Under the pieces are notes generated by a model, which made no database searches, was not told where the DNA came from, and saw only the letters and a list, made by a program, of their open reading frames with translations. A DNA stretch of 57,340 nucleotides, taken from positions 1 to 57,340 of the IMG/VR virus record IMGVR_UViG_3300030102_001647. One strand, given 5' to 3'. This DNA comes from a virus. Position 1 is the first letter of the stretch, and every line of letters begins with the position of its first letter. Positions 1 through 7,581 of the stretch are shown piece by piece. Both the position numbers and the translations under genes were made by a program.

Positions 1-1
1 C

Positions 2-1075
2 AATGCAAATGCTTTGTTTGTTCAAGGCTCTGATGGTTTTGTTGGGGTTAACGAATCAGGACCGACTGTACCTCTTGAAATCAAAGGAGCGCAGGGATAT
101 GCCTCAAGTGCATCAAATCTTTTAACATCCACAACAAAAGCGGCGGCTAAGATAAGAGGCTCAAACGATGCATCAGCGTCACTATTCTTTGGCTCACTGA
201 CAAATGATGCAGAACAATATATTCAATCTTGTAATGGTGCTGGAGATGGCGCAGATGATATAGCTTTGAATCCTTTTGGGGGCAAGGTCGGCATTGGCAC
301 GACATTTGGTGAAAATATTGCAGGTTCAATAAATAAATTAGGTGTGCGCTCTGATATTGGTAGCACCCACTACAACATTCTAAATATTTGGGAACATGAA
401 AATACAAGCTCAAGTATAGAACAGCGTATCGGCTGGGCATTTGGCGATGACGGAGGTGGTGAGGCTAGTTTTGGAATAGCTGGTTGGATTGGTATGAATA
501 AATCTAATGCGTGGAATATTGATAGTACAAGGTCATCCGAAATGACATTTGCTACCACAGGAGCAAGCTCTGCAACAGAAAAAATGCGTCTTTCTGCAAC
601 ATCACCTGCTTTATCAATAGGCAAAACTACATTTGGAACAGCAGGTACGGGATTTACAGTATACGGAAATACTGCACCGCAATGTTATTTTAATAAAACA
701 AACTCTGGTACTATAAATGGCGTTTTATTTTATCACGCAGATTCTTATGTTGGCGGTCTTAATTACAGCAATTCAAGCACATCTTTAGCCACAAGTTCTG
801 ATGAACGTCTAAAAGACAATATAGAAAACTCTGATGATGCAGGTGCTAAAATTGATGCTATGCAAGTTCGTCAGTTTGATTGGAAGTCAACAGGCAAGCA
901 TCAGGAGTATGGTTTTGTAGCACAAGAGTTAGAACCTGTGTTTGCTCATGCAGTGCATACGGACAAGGAAGGTGACTATAAGAGTGTGGACTATGCTTGT
1001 CTTGTGCCGATGCTCGTTAAAGAAATTCAATCTCTCAGACAGCGTATTGCAACTATGGAGAACAGCAATGGCTAA
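2..1075 (+). CDS. Tail fibre with C-terminal S74 chaperone, 5' truncated
   Basis: The frame is open from base 2, so the start lies outside the window. The C-terminal ~95 residues are a peptidase S74 intramolecular chaperone domain. The hallmark SSDERLKDNI begins it, the Ser at the SD pair being the expected self-cleavage point, and it ends in a helical stretch (MLVKEIQSLRQRI). In this family the chaperone trimerises the fibre and then cuts itself off. Upstream is a low-complexity beta-rich shaft with a VGIGTT repeat-like motif shared with the fibres at 53851-57109. The last 8 bases overlap the next gene as ATGGCTAA. The N-terminal part may belong to a gene like the one cut off at 57340. Domain call is firm; receptor unknown. 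Confidence 0.85.
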   Translation, partial: NANALFVQGSDGFVGVNESGPTVPLEIKGAQGYASSASNLLTSTTKAAAKIRGSNDASASLFFGSLTNDAEQYIQSCNGAGDGADDIALNPFGGKVGIGTTFGENIAGSINKLGVRSDIGSTHYNILNIWEHENTSSSIEQRIGWAFGDDGGGEASFGIAGWIGMNKSNAWNIDSTRSSEMTFATTGASSATEKMRLSATSPALSIGKTTFGTAGTGFTVYGNTAPQCYFNKTNSGTINGVLFYHADSYVGGLNYSNSSTSLATSSDERLKDNIENSDDAGAKIDAMQVRQFDWKSTGKHQEYGFVAQELEPVFAHAVHTDKEGDYKSVDYACLVPMLVKEIQSLRQRIATMENSNG

Positions 1076-1412
1076 CACTTATACTTGGAACTTTCCAGTC
1101 CTAGAACGCAAAGTAACTGAAGGCGACTTGTCTGACGTTGTGAAGACTATTCACTATTGTTACACAGCCACCTCTGACCAGAACAATGCTGATGGCAATC
1201 CTTATTCTGCTACACTATATGGCGCAGTTGGTCTGGGTAGTGCAGACAGTGGTTCATTCATTGCATTTGACAGCATCACAACTGACCAAGCGATTGCGTG
1301 GGTGCTGGCTGGCCTTGATAAGACTGAAGAAGAATTACAGACTGTTTTGGATAACACAATTACAAATGAAATTACACCTCCGTTAATTAGTGGTATACCT
1401 AGTGGTTGGTGA
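1068..1412 (+). CDS. Small phage protein, DUF7936-like
   Basis: 114 residues from the ATG at 1068, which lies in the ATGGCTAA overlap with the fibre stop; an upstream in-frame start would run deep into the fibre gene. The layout (TWNFP near the N-terminus, an acidic middle with ITTDQAIAWV, and a Pro-rich end ITPPLISGIPSGW) matches small proteins often found beside phage tail-fibre genes, which I recall as DUF7936. Function unknown; position suggests a fibre-associated or assembly role. Family assignment is from memory of the pattern. Confidence 0.6.
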   Translation: MANTYTWNFPVLERKVTEGDLSDVVKTIHYCYTATSDQNNADGNPYSATLYGAVGLGSADSGSFIAFDSITTDQAIAWVLAGLDKTEEELQTVLDNTITNEITPPLISGIPSGW

Positions 1413-1415
1413 TTA

Positions 1416-1444
1416 TTGCAAAACTACTAACTATATGTTAAAAT
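1416..1444 (+). promoter_or_regulatory. Late-type promoter before holin and fibre
   Basis: TTGCAA at 1416-1421, a 17-base spacer and TAAAAT at 1439-1444, followed by AAAGGA before the ATG at 1457. It fits the series of plus-strand sites in this window (5897, 37280, 38945, 43476, 46698, 53488). Confidence 0.4.
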
Positions 1445-1456
1445 AAAGGAACTATT

Positions 1457-1636
1457 ATGATGACAGAAGAAGCAAAACAAGTAGCCGATGTTGCAGCTGG
1501 TGGTGTAACCATTAGTGCATTTATGGCATGGATACCAGAAGCTACGGCTCTTTTGTCGTTAGTTTGGGTTTGTATTCGTATTTATGAAACAAATACAGTT
1601 AGAACAATATTAGGAAAAGAAGAAGATGCCGAGTAG
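1457..1636 (+). CDS. Holin-like small membrane protein
   Basis: 59 residues (begins MMTEEAKQVADVAAGG) with one long hydrophobic stretch, about residues 15-42, containing AFMAWIPEATALLSLVWVCI, and a short charged tail RTILGKEEDAE. Size, single central membrane segment and place among tail genes resemble the small T7-type class II holins, which release the lysozyme by permeabilising the inner membrane. AAAGGA lies 9 bases before the ATG. The stop overlaps the start of the next fibre gene by 11 bases. A second holin candidate lies at 14221, so which one acts as the holin is open. Confidence 0.6.
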   Translation: MMTEEAKQVADVAAGGVTISAFMAWIPEATALLSLVWVCIRIYETNTVRTILGKEEDAE

Positions 1637-2729
1637 TTATACAACAAGAATTAGATTAGAAAAACAAGCTGATGGTGAAAACGCTAACACTTGGGGATTA
1701 AAACTTAATAACAATGTTATTGACCTTGTAGATGAAGCTGTTGCAGGGTTTGAACAAATAGATGTTTCTGCTGCTACCTCTGTTTCTCTAACAGGTATTA
1801 ATGGTACTACTGACCAATCTCGTAATTTTGGTTTAAAATTTATAGGTGCTATTGATGCTGATGTTACAGTAGTAATGCCAGCAGTAGAAAAAATTTATTT
1901 TGTAAGAAACGATACATCAGGTGATTACAATCTAATGTTTAAAAATGCAGGTGGTACTGCTGTTACTGGTGTGGGTCAAGGACGTAGTATGATGTTGGCT
2001 ACAGACGGTACAAACATTACAACTATGGAAGAACCTGACTCAACTGTGTTTGCTAGTGCTGGTACATCTGCTACGCTTCAAACAGAAATTAATGCTAATA
2101 GTACAGCTATTGCTACAGTGTCTTCTACTATGGCAACAAGTATTTCAAATTCTAATACAGCTATTGCTACAGTTTCTGCAACGATGGCTACTAGTATTAA
2201 CAATGCTAATGTTACACGGGCAGCTACATCTGCTACATTAAATACTAGAATAACAAATGTAAATGCAGCTATCCCTACAAATAATAATCAGCTTACTAAT
2301 GGTGCTGGCTACACAACATATACAGCAAACCAAACACTAAATAATAATAGTAATGTTCACTTTGAAGGTTTAATGGTTGGTCAAACATCAGGTGCAACAG
2401 CTAATACTATTCGTTGTGTAGGAGATGTTGTAGCATTTTATTCATCAGACGAAAGACTTAAAAATAATATTGAGCCTATTAAAAATAGTTTAGATATTGT
2501 TGGTGAGTTAACTGGCTATGAATTTGATTGGGATGAAGAGGCGCAGGATGTATATACAGGACATGATGTTGGTGTGATAGCTCAAGAAGTAGAAAGAGTA
2601 TTGCCTGACCTTGTTGAAACCCGTGACTATAATGGATACAAAGCTGTTAAGTACGAAAAACTTATAGCTGTATTAATTAATGCAATAAATGAATTAGCAC
2701 AAGAAGTAAAAGAATTGAAAGGTAAATAG
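1626..2729 (+). CDS. Tail fibre with coiled repeats and S74 chaperone
   Basis: 367 residues. The N-terminus (MPSSYTTRIRLEKQADGENA, then NTWG) is typical of short phage fibre proteins that anchor to the tail. Residues ~145-215 carry repeats of the type ATVSSTMATSISNSNTAI, nearly identical to those in the long fibre at 52026. The C-terminal ~95 residues are an S74 self-cleaving chaperone: SSDERLKNNIEPI, later GVIAQEVERVLPDLVE, and a terminal helix ELAQEVKELKGK. It is the second S74 protein within 3 kb, so the virion may carry two fibre types. Confidence 0.8.
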   Translation: MPSSYTTRIRLEKQADGENANTWGLKLNNNVIDLVDEAVAGFEQIDVSAATSVSLTGINGTTDQSRNFGLKFIGAIDADVTVVMPAVEKIYFVRNDTSGDYNLMFKNAGGTAVTGVGQGRSMMLATDGTNITTMEEPDSTVFASAGTSATLQTEINANSTAIATVSSTMATSISNSNTAIATVSATMATSINNANVTRAATSATLNTRITNVNAAIPTNNNQLTNGAGYTTYTANQTLNNNSNVHFEGLMVGQTSGATANTIRCVGDVVAFYSSDERLKNNIEPIKNSLDIVGELTGYEFDWDEEAQDVYTGHDVGVIAQEVERVLPDLVETRDYNGYKAVKYEKLIAVLINAINELAQEVKELKGK

Positions 2730-2733
2730 CTAA

Positions 2734-3279
2734 ATGGCTTTACCAAGTTCAGGACAATTAAGTATCAATGATATAGTGGGTGAGTTTGGCGGCTCTGCTC
2801 CACATTCTTTAAGTGAATACTATCGTGGTGGTAGTCTTGTTCCTAATTCTTCTACTAACTCTAGTGTACCTACTAGCGGTCAAATAAAAATAACAGATTT
2901 TTACGGTGCTGCTGATTCAGTATGGACAACAAACCTTACTGTAGGTGTTCTATCTGGTAAATTTAATACTTTAACTGGTTTTTCTGAAGGAAGTTTCGGA
3001 AGTTTAAGTGATAACACAGTAGATTTTAAAAGTGGTGCTATTTGTCGAAGTATATCTTGGGGTTCTGCAACTCAAACTATTGGTCTTTCTATTGATGGAA
3101 ACCTTACAAATGCAGGTTTCACAACAATGACTTTTAATGGTAATAGTTTTAATAGAGCAGATGCATCATACCAATATGTTCCTAATGGAAACCCACAACC
3201 TTTTACATCATGGAGTTGGTCACAATCAACTAATCCCTTTAGTTCTACAGGTAGTGTTGATACAGTAACTTTTACATAA
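2734..3279 (+). CDS. Tail-associated structural protein with SGQI-DF motifs
   Basis: 181 residues. Two copies of a short motif open the protein: PSSGQLSINDI at residue 4 and PTSGQIKITDFYGA near residue 46. This motif is common at the N-terminus of small phage tail or fibre-associated proteins. The remainder is Thr/Ser/Asn-rich beta-type sequence ending FSSTGSVDTVTFT with no recognisable enzyme domain. It sits 4 bases after the S74 fibre and 2 bases before the next gene, so it belongs to the tail cassette. Likely virion component; exact role unknown. Confidence 0.55.
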   Translation: MALPSSGQLSINDIVGEFGGSAPHSLSEYYRGGSLVPNSSTNSSVPTSGQIKITDFYGAADSVWTTNLTVGVLSGKFNTLTGFSEGSFGSLSDNTVDFKSGAICRSISWGSATQTIGLSIDGNLTNAGFTTMTFNGNSFNRADASYQYVPNGNPQPFTSWSWSQSTNPFSSTGSVDTVTFT

Positions 3280-3280
3280 T

Positions 3281-3775
3281 ATGACTTACACTGTTCAAAA
3301 CATAGATTTTATAACTCAGTTAGCTTTTGATAGTCTTTGGGAAGATTGTAAAACTGTTGTTGAAAATGAAACATTTCCATATGCCCAAAAAGGATATACT
3401 AAAGAAACTGTTTTTTCTTTAATTAATTCTTTAGATATTAAATTTAAAGTACAAAAAGATAACATAGATATAGCTGTTTTAGCTGGAAATAAAGACAACA
3501 ATAAACTTAGTATTGGTCCAGCATTATTTGGTAATGATTCCCAAGGAAGTAAGTCTTGGTTGTATGATGTAGATTACTGGTCTGCTATAAAAGAATATAC
3601 AACATCTCAATCTTGTTTAGGATATGGTGGAGAGGTTGTAAAAAATTTAAGTGCTTATAATATGTTAATAAGAATATATAATAATTCTTTGTATCCTAAT
3701 TCAACATTAGAAGAAACTAATACACGAACTCAAGGTAATATAACGACAACAACTATTTGGTTTAATCATAATTAA
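3281..3775 (+). CDS. Hypothetical protein in tail cassette
   Basis: 164 residues. Begins MTYTVQNIDFITQLAFDSLW and has ETVFSLINSLDIKFKVQKDNIDIAVLAG, a profile that could be the N-terminal half of a GNAT-like fold as at 7153, but no motif settles it. Very AT-rich codons. Packed between two tail genes with 1-base gaps. Function unknown. Confidence 0.5.
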   Translation: MTYTVQNIDFITQLAFDSLWEDCKTVVENETFPYAQKGYTKETVFSLINSLDIKFKVQKDNIDIAVLAGNKDNNKLSIGPALFGNDSQGSKSWLYDVDYWSAIKEYTTSQSCLGYGGEVVKNLSAYNMLIRIYNNSLYPNSTLEETNTRTQGNITTTTIWFNHN

Positions 3776-3776
3776 T

Positions 3777-5624
3777 ATGACATCACAATTAATAAAATTA
3801 GATTTTGCTCCCGGTTTTCATAGGGAGTCTACCCAATACTCTGAAGAGGGTAAATGGTATGACGGTAATCGTGTACGTTTTCGGGAAGGCAGACCAGAAA
3901 ATCTTAGAGGATATCAAAAGTTTAGTGATACAGATATTAATGGTATTGCTCGTGATTTACTAACTTGGACAGATAATAACTCAAGACCTTATCAAGCTTT
4001 TGGAACTAACATACAACTGTATACTGTTCAAAATGAAACCTTTTATGATGTAACACCTATTGTATCTATAGTTAGTGTTAATGGTAACTTTCAAACATTT
4101 ACTAATAGCACGTTAGTTAAAGTTAGCTCTAACGCTCACTCTGTATCTGTTAATGATAGAATATTATTTACTGATGTTAATGTAAGTCTTGGCGGTAACA
4201 TTAATATTAATGGAACTAAAACTGCTGTAAGTGTAGAAGGCTCTAATCATTTTTTTGTTGATGTGAGTGTTACCGCTGAAAGCGCAAGTTCTAATCAAGG
4301 TACTACAGGGTCTATTAATTTTCTTTTAGATACGCAACAATCAGATGATATTCAAGGATTAGGTTATGGGGCAGGTGTTTTTAATGCGGGTGTTTCTGTT
4401 AGTGGAGCAAGGGGATGGAATGACCCTGCATCTGAATCTGCTATTACATTTTTAGCAAATCAATGGTCACTAGATACTTGGGGTGAAGACCTTCTTGCTT
4501 TACGTAGAGGTGATAATCTTTTACATCTTGATATTAGTTTATCTGTGATTCCAACTAGGGCTGTTGTTGTAACCGCTTCTCCATCAGCTAATACATTCCT
4601 TGTATCACCTAATGATAGACATGTAGTATGTTATGGTACTAAATCTTTTGCTGCTTCTGCTGCTGCACCTATTGATAATATGGTTGTTCGTTGGTCTGAC
4701 CAAGAAGACTTTGCAAACTGGACACCATCTATTAATACTACTTCTGGTGAGGTTGTTCTTACTGAAGGTGCTAAGATTGTAGGTGCTATTCGTTCTAGGA
4801 ATGCTATTAACATATGGACAGACAATGCAATGTATATTCAACAATTTGTTGGTCCACCTTTTATATTTAGTTTTACACAGGTAGGTTCTAACTGTGGTTT
4901 GATTGGTCCACATGCTGCTATTGATTATGATGGTGTGTCTTATTGGATGGGGCAAAATAATTTCTTTGCTTATGATGGTCGTGTTCAAACAATGCCTTGT
5001 ACAATAAGAAGAAAACTATTTGAAGATTTTAACACAACTAACCAAGAGAAAGTTTATGCAGGTATTAATTCAGAATTTAAAGAAATCATTTGGCTCTATC
5101 CCTTGGCAGCTAGTCCAGAGCCTAATGCGTATGTAATTTATAATACAGAAGAACGTACATGGGTTTATGGTAAATTATTTGAAGATGGTTTTACATCTAC
5201 ATTCCAAGATAGAAATGTATATAGAACAACTTTAATGACAGGTCAAACTTCTGCTACAGGTGATATGTATGTATGGAGTAATGAGCCTGAAAATGTTTAT
5301 ACAGGGGATGGACAAGAGCTTACATCATTCTTAGAGTCTTCAGAGTTTGATTTAGACACAGGTAAACAACTTATGTTTATAGATAAACTTATACCAGATT
5401 ATACATTTGATGCAGGTCAACAAGTAAATTTATTTGTAACAGTACGTGATTATCCTGCTGGTACTAAAAAAGAAAAAGGACCATTTATTATAGGACAAAA
5501 TACAAACAAAGTTAATATGAGAGCTAGAGGAAGGGCAGCAACTGTAAAAGTATCTGGCACTAATACTGGTGGCTGGCGTTGGGGCGGTGTTCGTATGTCA
5601 ATGCAAGCTGATGGAGAAAGATAG
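3777..5624 (+). CDS. Tail structural protein (tubular/stabilisation type)
   Basis: 615 residues. The start region with DFAPGFHRESTQYSEEGKWY and RVRFREGRPENLRGYQKF is a characteristic beginning of large tail proteins in marine podoviruses, where a receptor-side beta-propeller/tubular component sits under the portal. No transmembrane or catalytic motif is visible. Many short beta-strand-like segments follow (IWTDNAMYIQQFVGPPFIF, WGGVRMSMQADGER at the end). It is followed without a gap by the gene at 5625. I infer a tail tube or P22 gp10-like role from position, size and the conserved start; sequence alone does not prove which. Confidence 0.6.
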   Translation: MTSQLIKLDFAPGFHRESTQYSEEGKWYDGNRVRFREGRPENLRGYQKFSDTDINGIARDLLTWTDNNSRPYQAFGTNIQLYTVQNETFYDVTPIVSIVSVNGNFQTFTNSTLVKVSSNAHSVSVNDRILFTDVNVSLGGNININGTKTAVSVEGSNHFFVDVSVTAESASSNQGTTGSINFLLDTQQSDDIQGLGYGAGVFNAGVSVSGARGWNDPASESAITFLANQWSLDTWGEDLLALRRGDNLLHLDISLSVIPTRAVVVTASPSANTFLVSPNDRHVVCYGTKSFAASAAAPIDNMVVRWSDQEDFANWTPSINTTSGEVVLTEGAKIVGAIRSRNAINIWTDNAMYIQQFVGPPFIFSFTQVGSNCGLIGPHAAIDYDGVSYWMGQNNFFAYDGRVQTMPCTIRRKLFEDFNTTNQEKVYAGINSEFKEIIWLYPLAASPEPNAYVIYNTEERTWVYGKLFEDGFTSTFQDRNVYRTTLMTGQTSATGDMYVWSNEPENVYTGDGQELTSFLESSEFDLDTGKQLMFIDKLIPDYTFDAGQQVNLFVTVRDYPAGTKKEKGPFIIGQNTNKVNMRARGRAATVKVSGTNTGGWRWGGVRMSMQADGER

Positions 5625-5891
5625 ATGGCTAACTATCCTAGATTTTCTACATACTTTACACCAAAAAGTATTATAGATTTGTATGATAGTTTGCGTAGTT
5701 GGGGTAATGAGCTTGCTCGTGAACTAGATACAAGAGATGCACAAGTAGATGGAAAGCCTTCTACAAAGATATACACAGTAGTATCTGTAAGTGAAATAGG
5801 TCGTCCTGCTAATGGTGATGTAGCTTTTGCAGCTAGTGCTGGTAAGTATAGAGGGTATGTAAGCGGCACAGGCTGGGTAGATTTTAATTAA
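5625..5891 (+). CDS. Small tail protein
   Basis: 88 residues. A helical N-terminal half (PKSIIDLYDSLRSWGNELARELDT) is followed by a beta-rich end, GDVAFAASAGKYRGYVSGTGWVDFN, a C-terminal pattern that recurs in small phage tail proteins. It starts directly after the tail protein stop and ends 60 bases before the first internal virion protein. Probably a tail accessory subunit. Confidence 0.55.
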   Translation: MANYPRFSTYFTPKSIIDLYDSLRSWGNELARELDTRDAQVDGKPSTKIYTVVSVSEIGRPANGDVAFAASAGKYRGYVSGTGWVDFN

Positions 5892-5896
5892 CGGGC

Positions 5897-5925
5897 TGGT
5901 ATATTTCAATAATATATTGTATAAT
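5897..5925 (+). promoter_or_regulatory. Late-type promoter before internal virion proteins
   Basis: TGGTAT at 5897-5902, a 17-base spacer and a perfect TATAAT at 5920-5925, followed by AAG as at 38945 and 53488. It lies in a 59-base gap, the only space between tail and internal protein genes. A Shine-Dalgarno AAGGAAA precedes the ATG at 5951. Confidence 0.5.
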
Positions 5926-5950
5926 AAGATAATTAACAAGGAAAAATAGT

Positions 5951-7153
5951 ATGGCTTATGGACAAAATATGAACGCACCAATGTCAGGGCTAATGGGATT
6001 AGCTGCTATGAAGGGACGTATGGGTGATAATACGTTAGTGCATGTTAATCCTATGGAACTTAAAACACTGGATGCACTAGCAGGACCGGGAGGTTTAACA
6101 CAGAATCCTGTTACTGGTTTGCCAGAAGCTTTTAAAATTAAAGACTTACTTCCTGCTCTTCTTGCTGTTGCTGCTCCATTTGCTGTACCTGTTGCTTTAG
6201 GTGGTGCAGGTTTAGGGGCTGCTACAACTGGTGGAATAGGTGCGCTTGCTGCTGGTGCTGGTGCTGCTACTGGCACAGCTTTAATTGGTGGTAATAGAGA
6301 AGAAATATTAATGTCTGGTCTTGCTAGTGGATTAACTGCTGGTTTAACAGGAGGTTTAGATAAGGCTGCTTCAGGTGCTGTAACAACAGGTGTTAAAGAA
6401 GGTGCAATAGGGGCTGGTACAGCAAATGTGGGAGCAAGCGGTCTTAGTCAACAAGCAGGTTCTAGGCTTATAGGTGATGCATCTTCTGACGCATTAGCAA
6501 AAACTATTACAGATGCAGGGCTTACAGGCGCAGCAGAAACAGCAGCAACACAACTTGGTCAAGAAGCTTTTGCAAACCAAGCATTAAAAAGAGGTGTTGC
6601 TACAGGATTAGCTGCAGCCGCAACATCACCTGCAATGTTTGATGTTCCTGCTGGTCCAAAAGGTGTTGCTCCACCTACTACAGTTCCAGCTACACAAATG
6701 ACACAGACAGCTTCTAAAGAAGATATAGATAGATACATTAGACAAGGAGGTGCTACACCTCAGTTCTTTAGCTATTCACCTGTACAAATACCTGCACAGT
6801 TTGGCGGCATGGCTGCTGAAGGTGGAAGTATGGGAGATGTACCTGCAACTTATATGGCACAAGGTGGTGATACAGGAATGTTTTCTGGAATGGTAGAAGC
6901 ACCAGAAGGTGATGGTATGTCAGACAATGTATCATTTGAAGTTGTGGGCGACCCACAAATTAAACAAGCAATGTTAAGTCCTGACGAATATGTTATGGAT
7001 GCATTTACAGTAGCAGCATTAGGCAATGGTTCTTCTGATGCTGGTGCAGAAAAACTAGATGAATTTAGATTAGCTTTGAGAGAGAAAGTATATGGTAAGG
7101 AGGCACAGCCCAAACAGGTTGATGGGGCTAAAGAACTTAGCCGACTTACTTAA
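5951..7153 (+). CDS. Internal virion (ejection) protein candidate, Ala/Gly-rich
   Basis: 400 residues. A conserved-looking opening, RMGDNTLVHVNPMELKTLDA, resembles proteins next to the ejection genes of marine podoviruses. Residues ~75-220 are strongly Ala/Gly-rich with hydrophobic runs (LPALLAVAAPFAVPVALG, AALAAGAGAATGTALIGG types) that could insert in a membrane. The C-terminal third is acidic (MVEAPEGDGMSDNVSFEVVG). With the two larger downstream genes it parallels the three-protein internal core of T7 or P22. The stop and next start overlap as TAATG. Near its 3' end, bases 7098-7110 match the loop of the leader hairpin at 20106-20118. Confidence 0.55.
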   Translation: MAYGQNMNAPMSGLMGLAAMKGRMGDNTLVHVNPMELKTLDALAGPGGLTQNPVTGLPEAFKIKDLLPALLAVAAPFAVPVALGGAGLGAATTGGIGALAAGAGAATGTALIGGNREEILMSGLASGLTAGLTGGLDKAASGAVTTGVKEGAIGAGTANVGASGLSQQAGSRLIGDASSDALAKTITDAGLTGAAETAATQLGQEAFANQALKRGVATGLAAAATSPAMFDVPAGPKGVAPPTTVPATQMTQTASKEDIDRYIRQGGATPQFFSYSPVQIPAQFGGMAAEGGSMGDVPATYMAQGGDTGMFSGMVEAPEGDGMSDNVSFEVVGDPQIKQAMLSPDEYVMDAFTVAALGNGSSDAGAEKLDEFRLALREKVYGKEAQPKQVDGAKELSRLT

Positions 7154-7575
7154 TGGCAAAAGAATATTTTCAAATACCACATACTGATATAGATAAGCAT
7201 TGGGATTTATTCGCTGTATTAATACAACAAGCTATAGATAAAGTAGATGATAATGACTACAATATTTTTGGAACATATCATAGACTAAAAACTAATCAGT
7301 GGCAGTTATTTTGTGTATTAGAAGATAATGAATTAAATTCTATTTTTATTACATGTGTGACACCTTTTGATTTAAATTGTTATTTACATGTGTGTATAAC
7401 AACAGGAATGAAAGGTAAGAAAGTAGACTATCAATATATGTTAGACTGCTACAAAGAAATAGCAAAAAACTTTAACTGTAATAAGATTAGTGCTATGGGC
7501 AGAAAAGGTTGGAAAAAAATAATGCCTAAATATGGTTGCAATGAACAGACACTGTTTACAATAACAATGGAATAA
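7153..7575 (+). CDS. GNAT-like acyltransferase fold protein
   Basis: 140 residues. The central acid helix and strands followed by KISAMGRKGWKKIMPKYGC fit the last conserved part of the GNAT acetyltransferase fold (a helix ending in a YGC/YGF turn). A clean acetyl-CoA binding loop (Q/RxxGxG/A) is not obvious, so it may be a degenerate structural relative. It starts on the TAATG overlap with the previous internal protein and precedes the next one by 6 bases. Such a protein between ejection genes is common in marine podoviruses; the target is unknown. Confidence 0.5.
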   Translation: MAKEYFQIPHTDIDKHWDLFAVLIQQAIDKVDDNDYNIFGTYHRLKTNQWQLFCVLEDNELNSIFITCVTPFDLNCYLHVCITTGMKGKKVDYQYMLDCYKEIAKNFNCNKISAMGRKGWKKIMPKYGCNEQTLFTITME

Positions 7576-7581
7576 TATATT

